A DNA stretch of 64,000 bases. Origin: CAMTWB01 sp037441775 (GTDB taxonomy: Bacteria > Desulfobacterota > Syntrophia > Syntrophales > CAMTWB01). How positions within the stretch are numbered: position 1 is the stretch's first letter; every line of letters starts with the position of its first letter. The DNA is taken from NCBI GenBank assembly GCA_037441775.1, contig JBBIRO010000007.1, positions 62,001-126,000 on the forward strand. Reading direction: 5' to 3'. Below the pieces are notes generated by a model. The model had not been told where the DNA came from and made no database searches. It was given only the letters and a program-made list of their open reading frames with translations. Position numbers and translations under genes: made by a program. This document shows positions 53,185 through 61,853 of the stretch, piece by piece.

Positions 53185-53955
53185 TCATGGCAGTCTAATG
53201 TGCACTACCTCGCCCGATTTCCCGATAACGCCAATATCCTTACCCTGGAATAACAGAACAAGCCCGCCCGCATTGCCGATATCGATTAAAAAATGCTGAT
53301 CTGCGTAACGCTCAATTCGCTCGCCGGGGTTCATCAGCAATTGATAGGGAGGATTCCTGTCCGCTCTAATGCGCAGCCAGGTCACTTCACGGGCCTCAAT
53401 GACCAGGTGATACTTTCCTGTGGATAGCGTTTCGCCTGATACCATGTTTTTCCCGGTTGTCGCAAGCGCCGTTTCTTTTTTGACCGTCTGGCCTGCCCTT
53501 GCCGGCTCATTTACTGTTGCCAAGGAGGGATGATCGACCGATTTGCCTGCGTTCCGAAATAAATTAAAACCGTAATTGGAAAAGATAAAAAAACCGGCCA
53601 GGATTGCCAAAAGGCCCGCTAAAATGGCGGCGTATATCCATCTGCGGGCGCGGACGTTTTCAAGAAAATTTGTTCCCGGCTGATTCTTATGGTTTTCCCC
53701 ACCCTGAATAATAACCGGTTTAGAGATGGAACTTAGATACTTGTCATAATCAGTTAGTATGGCATTGCTGTCGCAGCCCAGCAGTTCGGTGTAATCCCGG
53801 ATAAATTTTCGGGTATATACGGCAGGCGGCAGGGATGTATAATCCGCCTGCTCGATGGCAGCGAGAAACTTGACGCTTATTCTGGTCTGCCGAAAAACAT
53901 CGTCTAAGGATAATCCGCGATCTTCTCGGCAGGTTTTCAGGTCGGCGTTTTCCAT
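53185..53955 (-). CDS. RodZ-like HTH membrane protein
   Basis: Protein of 256 residues with a Cro/C1-like helix-turn-helix (LKTCREDRGLSLDDVFRQTR, about residues 5-70), a transmembrane helix (about 107-128), and a C-terminal periplasmic DUF4115 domain (WLRIRADRNPPYQLLMNPGE). This is the architecture of RodZ, which couples MreB to cell-wall synthesis. The start at 53955 has AGGA upstream. Paired with a bactofilin. Confidence 0.87.
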   Translation of the reverse strand: MENADLKTCREDRGLSLDDVFRQTRISVKFLAAIEQADYTSLPPAVYTRKFIRDYTELLGCDSNAILTDYDKYLSSISKPVIIQGGENHKNQPGTNFLENVRARRWIYAAILAGLLAILAGFFIFSNYGFNLFRNAGKSVDHPSLATVNEPARAGQTVKKETALATTGKNMVSGETLSTGKYHLVIEAREVTWLRIRADRNPPYQLLMNPGERIERYADQHFLIDIGNAGGLVLLFQGKDIGVIGKSGEVVHIRLP

Positions 53956-54138
53956 AGTTGTGAATTCCTGATGGTGGAGTGCCTCAGGCAATATTTAATA
54001 TCTGATGACTTCCCTAAAGTAAAGAAAAGAGTTAGGGGCCGCCATGATTAACCTTGAAGTTTTATGGCATTATTGGTAACTTGAAAGCATGGTAATTGGG
54101 GCGACAGTTGCCGGAGATTAGCTATTGGAGGGAAGGTG

Positions 54139-55005
54139 ATGTTTCGGCGGTTATCAGGCGTGTTCTGGCCGGCCTGGGCGCTTTTGTTGGTGGCGCTGCT
54201 GTTCGCTGTGACAGCTTCTGGTTCCTTGCGGGAACGAAGGACGGTCATTGTAGCATTAGGAACGACGATTGTAGACTCCGGTCTCCTGGATGAATTGCAG
54301 GTTGCTTTCGAGAAAAAGACCGGGTATTTTCTCAAGCCCTTGGCTGTAGGTTCAGGACAGGCCATGGCGATGGGTCGGCGGGGCGAGGCGGATGCCCTTC
54401 TGGTCCATGATCCGGCTTTGGAAAAAGAATTTGTCGCGGCCGGTCATGGGATCAACCGGCGTCTGGTAATGTATAATTACTACTTAATGGTAGGGCCGTC
54501 CCGTGACCCGGCGGGAATAGCCGGGGTCGGATCGGTGCAGGAAGCTTTGAGACGGATTGCAGCGACGGGCGCCCCCTTTATTTCCCGTGGGGATAGTTCT
54601 GGCAACGACCGCCTCGAAAAATCCCTCTGGCGTGAAATAGGCTTGGATCCGGCGGGCGCTCGCTGGTACCAGGAAACCGGTCTGGGAATGGGTCACACCC
54701 TTCAGGTTGCGGCGGACAAGGAGGCCTATGTCCTGGTTGATCAAGCCACCTATTTTGCTTTCCAGGGCAGGCTTGGGCTACTGATTTATGTCCGGGAAAG
54801 CAAGAAACTTGTCAACCTCTATCATGTCATTGAGGTGAATCCTGCCCGCTGGCCGAAAGTCAACAAGGCCGGGGCGGCAGCCTTTGCAGATTTTCTTTTA
54901 TCTTCTCATTTTCAGCAAATACTGGCTAATTTTCATAGATCAAAAAATCAGGAACCGGTTTTTTTTACCGGTAAAAACAGAAAAGAAGAGGAGTTCAGGC
55001 AATAG
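54139..55005 (+). CDS. tupA: Tungstate ABC transporter substrate-binding protein TupA-like
   Basis: Periplasmic binding protein of 288 residues with an N-terminal signal segment (about 1-30). VALGTTIVDSGLLDELQVAF, KPLAVGSGQAMAMGRRGEAD and PFISRGDSSGNDRLEKSLW match TupA; the TTxxxSG-type start and RGDxSGT-like loop line the tungstate oxyanion site. The start at 54139 has GGAGG 7 nt upstream. Direct linkage to tupB and tupC, and an AOR 5 kb away, support tungstate over molybdate. Confidence 0.9.
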   Translation: MFRRLSGVFWPAWALLLVALLFAVTASGSLRERRTVIVALGTTIVDSGLLDELQVAFEKKTGYFLKPLAVGSGQAMAMGRRGEADALLVHDPALEKEFVAAGHGINRRLVMYNYYLMVGPSRDPAGIAGVGSVQEALRRIAATGAPFISRGDSSGNDRLEKSLWREIGLDPAGARWYQETGLGMGHTLQVAADKEAYVLVDQATYFAFQGRLGLLIYVRESKKLVNLYHVIEVNPARWPKVNKAGAAAFADFLLSSHFQQILANFHRSKNQEPVFFTGKNRKEEEFRQ

Positions 55006-55704
55006 GTGGACTTGATTATCGATGGGATTGTAAAAGCTTTTTACCTCCTGATTACCTTTGATCCGGAGATTATGGGGGTGATGTTCCTTTCCTTGAAGGT
55101 ATCCGGTACAGCGACCATTATCAGCATGTTTCTGGGGATATTCCTGGGAACCTGGATCGCCTTGACTGGTTTTCCCGGCAAGCGTTTCGCCATTAGTATC
55201 GTCAATACCGGAATGGCCCTGCCGCCGGTGGTGGTAGGGCTTTTCGTCACCATTTTCCTCTGGCGCAGCGGTCCTTTTGGCTTTTTTGACATTCTGTATA
55301 CGCCGACCGCCATGATCATTGCTCAGGCGATGATTGCCACGCCAATTGTGACCGGTATTTCGCTTGCGGCGATCCAGCATCTGCCCGGGCAGCTGCGGCT
55401 GCAGATAATAACTTTGGGCGCCACCCGGGCCCAGTTGATCTGGCTTTTACTGAAGGAGGCCCGGCTTCCCCTTCTGGCTGCGGTCATGGCCGGTTTCGGC
55501 GGTGTTATCTCTGAGGTGGGTGCATCCATGATGGTAGGCGGCAATATCAAAGGCTATTCCCGGGTGTTAACCACGGCGACCGTCATGGAGACGGGACGCG
55601 GTAATTTCGCCATCGCCATTGCCTTGAGCATCCTCCTGTTTCTTTTAGCCTTTTTCATTAACGCCGTACTCACCAATATCCAGCAGCGTGAAAAGTCCAG
55701 ATGA
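55006..55704 (+). CDS. tupB: Tungstate ABC transporter permease TupB-like
   Basis: Inner-membrane permease of 232 residues with about five to six helices. The coupling loop reads TLGATRAQLIWLLLKEARLPLLAAVMAGFG (split here; EA-A-G type motif near 150). GTG start immediately after the tupA stop; stop overlaps tupC by 4 nt. Confidence 0.9.
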   Translation: MDLIIDGIVKAFYLLITFDPEIMGVMFLSLKVSGTATIISMFLGIFLGTWIALTGFPGKRFAISIVNTGMALPPVVVGLFVTIFLWRSGPFGFFDILYTPTAMIIAQAMIATPIVTGISLAAIQHLPGQLRLQIITLGATRAQLIWLLLKEARLPLLAAVMAGFGGVISEVGASMMVGGNIKGYSRVLTTATVMETGRGNFAIAIALSILLFLLAFFINAVLTNIQQREKSR

Positions 55705-56792
55705 GGACCGGTGCGAATTTACTTGAACTTGCTAACGTCATTGTGACCCGGCAAGAGAATATGATTCTCGATGTCCCTGCCTTGTCCATATATGAAGGCG
55801 AGATACTGGTTCTCCTCGGGCCCAACGGAGCAGGAAAATCCACACTGCTTTATACCCTGGCCGGCCTAATTCAGCCGACCCGGGGAGACGTTTTTTTCCG
55901 CGGGAAGAAAATCTCTCAGGCCCGTGACGCATTTAACTTGCGCCGCAAGGTTACGGTGGTCTTTCAGGATCCCCTGCTCTTTCGGGGAACGGTATTCGAT
56001 AATGTTGCCGCCGGGTTGCTTTTTCGGGGCTTGTCCAGGAAAGAAGCGGCGCCCATTGTGGAAAGGGCCATCGCTATGTTTGGGATCTCGGATCTGGCGG
56101 GCCGGCAGGCAAAAAAGATTTCCGGTGGCGAAGCCCAGCGAACAAGCCTCGCCCGTGCCTTTGCGACCAGCCCCGAGGTTATATTGCTGGATGAATCATT
56201 TTCTTCCCTTGATCAACCCAGCAGGGACTCTCTGGTGGACGATTTGCAACGGATACTAAAGGAAACCAATACCACGGCAATTCTTGCCACCCATGAACGG
56301 AGCGAGGCGCTCAGGCTGGCCAATAGAATCGCCATCATGAACCAGGGCGCAATCGTCCAGATCGGCCCTCTTGCCTGGGTTTTGAATCGGCCGCAAGATG
56401 AGCTGGTGGCCTCCTTTGTGGGAATGGAAACGGTTTTTCAGGCTCAGGTGGTCAGGTGTAAAAACGCTTCATTTGTCATGGATGTTTTTGGATCGGAGAT
56501 CGAGGCTGACGGGGAGGCATTGCCTGGTGAAAGGGTGGTCTGCGGTATTCGTCCGGAAGATGTTACCCTTTGGGGGGATAATCGGCCTGCACCGGGCGGC
56601 CAAAATTTTATCCGCGGCCGGATTAGCCGGATTACGTCGCTGGGAGCATATGTAAGGGTGGTTCTGGACTGCGGATTTCCCCTGACGGCCTATATAACCG
56701 AGCGCGACCGGGGGAGATTGATGTTGTCGGAGGGCAAGGAAGCCGGCGTTGCCTTTAGTTCTGCCTCGCTGCATCTGATTCGCAAAAGGTGA
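55701..56792 (+). CDS. tupC: Tungstate ABC transporter ATPase TupC-like
   Basis: ABC ATPase of 363 residues. Walker A GPNGAGKST (near 45), Q-loop FQDPLLF, signature ISGGEAQR, and Walker B VILLDESFSSLD are intact. A C-terminal domain of about 110 residues (from ETVFQAQVV) has the RPEDVTLW motif of MalK/ModC-like regulatory folds and may bind oxyanion or sense uptake. Completes TupABC. Confidence 0.92.
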   Translation: MRTGANLLELANVIVTRQENMILDVPALSIYEGEILVLLGPNGAGKSTLLYTLAGLIQPTRGDVFFRGKKISQARDAFNLRRKVTVVFQDPLLFRGTVFDNVAAGLLFRGLSRKEAAPIVERAIAMFGISDLAGRQAKKISGGEAQRTSLARAFATSPEVILLDESFSSLDQPSRDSLVDDLQRILKETNTTAILATHERSEALRLANRIAIMNQGAIVQIGPLAWVLNRPQDELVASFVGMETVFQAQVVRCKNASFVMDVFGSEIEADGEALPGERVVCGIRPEDVTLWGDNRPAPGGQNFIRGRISRITSLGAYVRVVLDCGFPLTAYITERDRGRLMLSEGKEAGVAFSSASLHLIRKR

Positions 56793-56908
56793 TGCCCATT
56801 TGGGGCCCAATCGGCGCTCAGCCCGTCTGCTTTATCTTTTTTTTTGAGATTATTTGCCCCAAGGCCAGATCCGGCAAATCACTTCAAGCCAGCAAGGAGG
56901 ACTGAGTC

Positions 56909-57460
56909 ATGGTTAAGAAAAAAGGGTCAACCGAAACCTTTGGTCAGAAAATCAAGGCGCAACGGGAAAAAACCGGGATGACCATCGAAAGACTGGCCCA
57001 TGAAACCGGATATGCGCTGGAGATTCTGGAGAAGGTGGAAAATGACGGGATGGTGCCGCCAGTGGCCTTAGTTATTCAGCTTAGCCGGATTCTGAAGCTC
57101 AACATGGGCGAGCTGGAAAACGGGCCTCCCGCCGCGCAAACGAAGCTTAGGGCCCGGAGCCACAAGAAAAGGGTTGATTCCTATGCCTATAACCCCTTGA
57201 CCCAGCCCAGTGTCGATCAGCGCTTAAGAGTCTATCAGGTAACTATTGAGCCCCGGCAGCAGCATCGCGGGGTGGAGTATCATCACGAGGGTGAGGAATT
57301 TATCTTTGTCCTCAAGGGTGGTCTGGTGATTAAAGTTGGGGACAATGTTACAACCCTGACCAAGGGCGGCTACATTCACTTTAACTCGTCACTTCGCCAC
57401 GAAATGAGCAATCCGACCGACGACAAGACGATATTGCTGGTGGCGGTTTACGTTCCTTAG
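56909..57460 (+). CDS. XRE-family regulator with C-terminal cupin domain
   Basis: Protein of 183 residues: an N-terminal helix-turn-helix (about 10-65, KIKAQREKTGMTIERLAHET) and a C-terminal cupin (about 110-180, EYHHEGEEFIFVLKGGLVI) whose His/Glu set can hold a metal or ligand. Such regulators often control the adjacent metabolic genes. AAGGAGG precedes the ATG. The acyl-CoA dehydrogenase starts 12 nt after its stop. Ligand unknown. Confidence 0.87.
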   Translation: MVKKKGSTETFGQKIKAQREKTGMTIERLAHETGYALEILEKVENDGMVPPVALVIQLSRILKLNMGELENGPPAAQTKLRARSHKKRVDSYAYNPLTQPSVDQRLRVYQVTIEPRQQHRGVEYHHEGEEFIFVLKGGLVIKVGDNVTTLTKGGYIHFNSSLRHEMSNPTDDKTILLVAVYVP

Positions 57461-57472
57461 GGGAGATGTGAT

Positions 57473-58609
57473 ATGTCTTTTCAACTTACTTCAGAACAGG
57501 AAATGATTCGATTGATGGCCCAGGAGTTTGCCCGCCGGGAACTCGAACCTCAGGCCCATGATCGTGACCAGAAGGGCCTCTTTCCGCTTGAGGTGATGAG
57601 AAAAATGGGTTCCCTGGGCCTCCTTGGTATGATGGTGCCGCCGGACTATGGCGGCACGGGGACGGGGGCGGTAAGTTACGTCCTGGCCGTTGAGGAAATA
57701 GCCTATGGCTGCGCTTCCGCGGCGGTGACCATGTCGGTTTGCAATCTGTCTGCTGATCCAATATTGAAGTACGGCAGCGAAGCTCAGAAGGAGAAATACC
57801 TGCCGCGCCTGGCCCGGGGGGAGGTTTTGGGAGGGTTTGCCATTACGGAGCCAGGAGCCGGCTCCGATCCGGGCGGCATGATTACCCGGGCTGAGGATAG
57901 GGGCGATTATTACCTGATCAACGGCTCGAAGACATTTATTACTAATGGGTCATACGCCGATTTCATCATCCTGGTGGTGCGAGCCGGGGCGGAGCGGGGG
58001 GGGAGATTTTTTTCCGCCTTGATCCTCGAGAAGGATACTCCGGGCTTTACAATTGGTCGCCGGGAAGACAAGATGGGCCTCCGGGCTTCCGAGACGGTGG
58101 CGCTCCTTTTTGATGATTGCCGAGTTCCAAAGGAAAATCTGCTGGGCAGGGAAGGGCAGGGATTCAAGATTGCCATGGTTGCCCTCGATGGAGGGCGGAT
58201 CGGCATAGCCGCTCAGTCGGTGGGCATCGCCCGGGCCTGCCTCGATGAGGCCATCAGCTACGCCCGAAATCGTCGCCAGTTCGGCCGTAACATCGGCTCT
58301 TTCCAGGCCATACAGTGGATGATCGCCGATATGGCGACTGAGCTGGAGGCGGCAAAACTGCTGACCTTAAATGCGGCGGATCGCAAAGACAATGGCCTGC
58401 CCTTCACCAGGGAGGCTTCGATGGCCAAACTTTTTGCCTCGGAAATGGTTAATCGCACCGCCTATAAAGCGCTGCAAATCCATGGCGGGTACGGCTACAT
58501 GAAAGATTACAAGATCGAGCGGCTGTATCGGGATGCCCGGGTGACAACGATTTACGAGGGAACCTCGGAAGTGCAGCGTCTGGTTATTGCAAGGGAGTAT
58601 CTGCAGTGA
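57473..58609 (+). CDS. Acyl-CoA dehydrogenase
   Basis: FAD enzyme of 378 residues that oxidises an acyl-CoA to the 2-enoyl-CoA. FAITEPGAGSDPGG is the substrate-binding signature; the catalytic Glu region is IHGGYGYMKDYKIERLYRDA with YEGTSEVQRLVIAREYL at the end. Closest in length and motif to short-chain (butyryl-type) dehydrogenases, but chain length cannot be fixed. No etfAB is adjacent. Probably co-transcribed with the cupin regulator. Confidence 0.92.
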   Translation: MSFQLTSEQEMIRLMAQEFARRELEPQAHDRDQKGLFPLEVMRKMGSLGLLGMMVPPDYGGTGTGAVSYVLAVEEIAYGCASAAVTMSVCNLSADPILKYGSEAQKEKYLPRLARGEVLGGFAITEPGAGSDPGGMITRAEDRGDYYLINGSKTFITNGSYADFIILVVRAGAERGGRFFSALILEKDTPGFTIGRREDKMGLRASETVALLFDDCRVPKENLLGREGQGFKIAMVALDGGRIGIAAQSVGIARACLDEAISYARNRRQFGRNIGSFQAIQWMIADMATELEAAKLLTLNAADRKDNGLPFTREASMAKLFASEMVNRTAYKALQIHGGYGYMKDYKIERLYRDARVTTIYEGTSEVQRLVIAREYLQ

Positions 58610-58624
58610 CGGAGCACAAGAGAG

Positions 58625-59824
58625 ATGATCGATCTCGACACCAGTAGAGTCGCCATAATCGGGCCAGGCCGGCTGGGGACTGCCCTGGCCTACAAGTTTG
58701 GCCGGGAGAACCGGCGGGTGGCCATATATTGCCAAGATCCGGAGATTACAAGGGTCATCAATCGCGACCATATAAATCCGAAGCATCTGACCCAGGAGTT
58801 GGCCGGGAAACTGGGAGGTATCGACTTGGTTCCCCGGTTTTCCCGCCGGGTTCAGGCCACCTCTGACCTGGAGCAGATCGTTGCCGACTATGATATTATA
58901 TTTTTGACCGTTACCATGAACCGTCTTTCGGAGCTTTTCAGCTACATAAGGCCGCTTGTTGAAAAGAAGGAAGGGCATCTGTGTTTTCTCTCTCCCATCA
59001 AGGGGCTGATTGCCGATGAAAAGACCTGTGAGCTGGTGACGCCTTCACAGCTCATCAACCATCATCTCTTTAATCTGCGTCATAAATATCAGCTGGTCTG
59101 CATCGGCGGCCCATTTTTTGATACGGATATCGCTTTGGGAAACCCGGTATGTCTGACGCTGGCGGGGAAAAAGAAAATTACGACCTATATCCGCGAGAAT
59201 CTCCTGAAACTTAACCGCCGGGAGCTTTACTCTTATTATAATTTCGATGTTCCGGGGGTGGAGGCCAGTGGTGCCCTGAAGAATATCGTTGCCAACATCA
59301 AGGGCTTGGCCGATTCCCTGGAGCTGGGCAACAGTTTTCCCGGGACCCTCTTTGCGCGCTCCGGGGTAGAAATCAGGGCCATCTCCCGGATATTGGGCGG
59401 AAACTTTCAGTCTTTTCTCGGTCAGGCGGGGATCGGAGACCTGTATATTACCCTCTCCTCCGAAGCGAGCAAGAATTACCGTTACGGCAAATATTATTAC
59501 CGGCTATATGATGGCAACCCCGTCGAAACCCATCGCCGGGTTTTGGCGGAAATCGATGGAATGCCGGAGGGGCCAAATACCATTCGGAATGTCCATCGCT
59601 ACCTGGAGAAAAAGAACATGTACAGCCCGCTTTTTGAATGTGCCTATCGGTTGTTCAACGAGGGGATGGATCGAAATCAGATGCGGGAAAAGGTGATCCG
59701 GTCCGTTCAGTTTGACCGGCGTGATAAAGAATATATCGGTACTTTATCCAGTCTGATATACCGGATAATGCCTGATTACTGGTATCGCCGGCGGGAAAGC
59801 ATTTTCGACCGCCATGAGCAATGA
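58625..59824 (+). CDS. Divergent NAD(P)-dependent glycerol-3-phosphate dehydrogenase-like protein
   Basis: GpsA-related protein of 399 residues, about 60 longer than standard GpsA. VAIIGPGRLGTALAYKFG binds NAD(P). SPIKGLIADE and the C-terminal segment GALKNIVANIKGLADSLELG, then FLGQAGIGDLYITLSSEASKNYRYG, match the family lysine and substrate region. A basic aromatic C-terminus (PDYWYRRRESIFDR) is extra. It may make glycerol-3-phosphate or act on another substrate. It overlaps no neighbour; rarA starts 3 nt after its stop. Confidence 0.78.
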   Translation: MIDLDTSRVAIIGPGRLGTALAYKFGRENRRVAIYCQDPEITRVINRDHINPKHLTQELAGKLGGIDLVPRFSRRVQATSDLEQIVADYDIIFLTVTMNRLSELFSYIRPLVEKKEGHLCFLSPIKGLIADEKTCELVTPSQLINHHLFNLRHKYQLVCIGGPFFDTDIALGNPVCLTLAGKKKITTYIRENLLKLNRRELYSYYNFDVPGVEASGALKNIVANIKGLADSLELGNSFPGTLFARSGVEIRAISRILGGNFQSFLGQAGIGDLYITLSSEASKNYRYGKYYYRLYDGNPVETHRRVLAEIDGMPEGPNTIRNVHRYLEKKNMYSPLFECAYRLFNEGMDRNQMREKVIRSVQFDRRDKEYIGTLSSLIYRIMPDYWYRRRESIFDRHEQ

Positions 59825-59827
59825 GCA

Positions 59828-61227
59828 ATGGACCTTTTTGACAGCCTAGAAGATGTGGGTCATCACCCCCTGGCGGACCGCATGAGGCCGGCGAGGCTTG
59901 CGGAATACGTCGGCCAAAAACACCTGCTGGGTGAGGGGAGCCTGCTTTTGAAGGCCATCGAGTCAGGCCAATTGTTTTCCATGATCTTCTGGGGTCCCCC
60001 GGGATCCGGGAAAACAACCCTGGCCAGACTTATCGCCGCTGAGACCAAGCCATCTCCCCGGTTTCTCGGTTTTTCCGCGGTTATGTCGGGAATCAAAGAG
60101 ATCAAGGCGGTAATCGAGCAGGCCAAAGACAGCCGAAGATTCCACCAGTTGAATACCCTGGTTTTTATCGACGAGATACACCGTTTTAATAAGGCCCAGC
60201 AAGACGCACTGCTGCCGCATGTGGAAAACGGCGATATAATTCTGGTGGGCGCCACAACTGAAAATCCGTCCTTTGAGGTCATCGCCCCGCTTTTGTCGCG
60301 AATGCGGGTTATGGTGCTAAACCAGCTTTCCGAAGAGGAGCTGGCGTTGATTGTTCAACGGGCCCTGGAGGACGCGCCAAGAGGGCTGGGATATAGCAAA
60401 CTAAGGCTGTCCGCCGAGGCATTGGCCCATCTGCTGCGGGCCGCGGATGGAGATGCCCGGATGGCGTTAAACAACCTTGAGGCGGCGGCGACTTTGGTTG
60501 TGGATCGGGGGGGAGATGACCGGCTCATCGCTCTGGCTCAGGTGGAGGAGGCCATTCAACGGAAGGCCCTGCAGTATGACAAGGNNNNNNNNNNNNNNNN
60601 NNNNNNNNNNNNNGAGAGGAACATTACAATCTGATTTCGGCCCTGCACAAGAGCATGAGGGGAAGTGACCCTGACGCGGCGCTTTACTGGCTGGCCCGGA
60701 TGCTGGCGGCGGGAGAGGACCCCCTGTACATTGCCCGCCGGATGGTTCGTTTTGCCTCGGAGGATGTGGGCAATGCCGACCCGCAGGCCCTCGTCCTGGC
60801 CGTTGCGGCGATGGAGGCGTTCAGATTTGTCGGCGCGCCCGAGGGGGAACTGGCCCTGGCTCAGGTTGCGGTCTATCTGGCCTGCGCGGAAAAAAGCAAC
60901 GCCCTCTACCGGGGATATAACCTGGCCCGCGAGGCGATCAGGGAAACCGGTAACCTGCCGGTTCCGCTGCCGATCCGTAACGCCCCGACAGCAATGATGG
61001 AGGAGCTGGGTTACGGGCGAAATTACAAATACGCGCACGATTATGAAGAAGCCTATGTGCAACAGGACTACTTGCCGGAAAAGCTGGTGAAAAAAGGACT
61101 TCGGTTATACCTTCCCACCAATCGCGGTCTGGAAAAGACAATTGCCTCCCGGCTGGAGAAATGGCATAACCATGGGGATGATAAAAAAAGAGGGGAGGTC
61201 TTAAGACCTCCCCTGCAGGAGGAGTGA
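59828..61227 (+). CDS. rarA: Replication-associated recombination protein A (RarA/MgsA), broken by an assembly gap
   Basis: AAA+ ATPase that loads at stalled forks. Walker A GPPGSGKTTL (near 57), Walker B VFIDEIHRFNKAQQD, and the MgsA C-terminal domain (MRGSDPDAALYWLARML, ASEDVGNADPQAL) are clear. Between them lies a run of 29 N (60585-60613). The two halves are out of frame across 29 N, but joining YDK to EEHYNLISALHKS with about 3 bases gives the expected family sequence. Hence one gene of about 457 residues and a gap of arbitrary length, not a real frameshift. Its 3' end overlaps a minus-strand RNA terminator. Confidence 0.9.
60585..60613. other. Assembly gap (29 N)
   Basis: Run of undetermined bases inside rarA. 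Its length is not compatible with the conserved reading frame, so the true missing sequence is probably very short. Confidence 0.97.
61183..61214 (-). terminator. Rho-independent terminator (minus strand)
   Basis: A perfect 24-bp palindrome (61191-61214; arms AGGGGAGGTC and GACCTCCCCT around TTAA) is followed on the minus strand by C and seven T (61183-61190). On the plus strand there is no T-run, so it terminates leftward transcription only. Confidence 0.8.
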
Positions 61228-61290
61228 AGGCAAATGCCTTCCGGATGTTGTTACTGTCGGCCCGCCTTGCCCAGAGGTTGAACCGATTTG
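61183..61290 (-). ncRNA. Putative sigma-54-dependent small RNA, antisense to the rarA 3' end
   Basis: Predicted transcript of about 108 nt from a sigma-54-type promoter (61301-61317) to a hairpin and T-run. Minus-strand features in order are a possible 5' stem, a perfect 6-bp hairpin GAAGGC-ATTT-GCCTTC, a C/U-rich stretch ACTCCTCCTGC that is complementary to Shine-Dalgarno sequences, and the terminator. No reading frame with a ribosome-binding site lies in it. It overlaps the last 45 nt of rarA. Inference from promoter and terminator only; no expression evidence. Confidence 0.5.
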
Positions 61291-61300
61291 ACAATCTATA

Positions 61301-61317
61301 TGCATAAGCGGTGCCAA
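61301..61317 (-). promoter_or_regulatory. Sigma-54 (RpoN)-type promoter, minus strand
   Basis: TTGGCACCGCTTATGCA on the minus strand: TGGCAC, then GC with exactly 10 nt between GG and GC. The -12 element is ATGC rather than TTGC. Predicted start is near 61290. Confidence 0.6.
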
Positions 61318-61853
61318 TGTTCGGGGAATCGATAAGTGCTTGATATGCTGGATTTTATCGGCGGCGTCTTAAAAATATGGAAGGGGAAGCCCGCTTAATT
61401 GAGCGGCAAAAAATGTCGTTCCGAAAGTTGTTATAATAAATACTAAATAAAGACAGGTACTTGCCGTAAGTGAAATTGTGGTTGGGCTTCGACAAAATTG
61501 TCGCGGGAAACGGATTGGCTTAGAGAGTTTGTAATTACTCGGGAGTCATGTTCTCATAGAAAAATAGAACAGTCCTCATTTACGCAAAAAAATATGGTCA
61601 CCGGGCATACCGGTGAGCGAAATAACTCCTCAAAGGCTCTAAAAAATGAAGAAGAAAATTGAGTAAATAATGGAGCGGCGATACAGTAAGGCTTGCGAAT
61701 ATTGTCAGAAGTTCGATATTACAAGGTTAACGCCCTGGTGATAAGATGCCAGGCTGGGGGCACGAATGATTGATGTCCGGCCCCTGGCTTCACCCGGCGT
61801 TTACTATGGGTCAATGTCCGTTCTGATCGGAAGACGTCAAATGTGGGATTTTT
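61318..61853. other. Non-coding region upstream of the sensor kinase
   Basis: No supported gene. It holds the extended -10 candidate, a short dyad CGACAAAATTGTCG (61489-61502), and a stable hairpin TCACCGG-GCATA-CCGGTGA (61598-61616). It could be a structured leader; I could not match it to a known riboswitch. Confidence 0.4.
61429..61437 (+). promoter_or_regulatory. Extended -10 promoter candidate for the two-component operon
   Basis: TGTTATAAT (TG-n-TATAAT) in an AT-rich stretch, with no good -35. If used, the kinase mRNA would have a leader of about 410 nt. Confidence 0.35.

Noticed and set aside
54070..54092. TTGGTAACTTGAAAGCA before tupA as a sigma-54 promoter
   Set aside because: The GG-N10-GC spacing fits, but the -24 box lacks CAC and the -12 box is AAGC; too weak to call.
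60556..61294. Minus-strand open frames over rarA
   Set aside because: They are shadows of rarA codon bias, cross the N-run, and have no ribosome-binding site or recognisable sequence.
61745..61775. GGGGGCACGAATGATTGA before the sensor kinase as a sigma-54 promoter
   Set aside because: The TTG is shifted by one base, so GC is not at the required distance.
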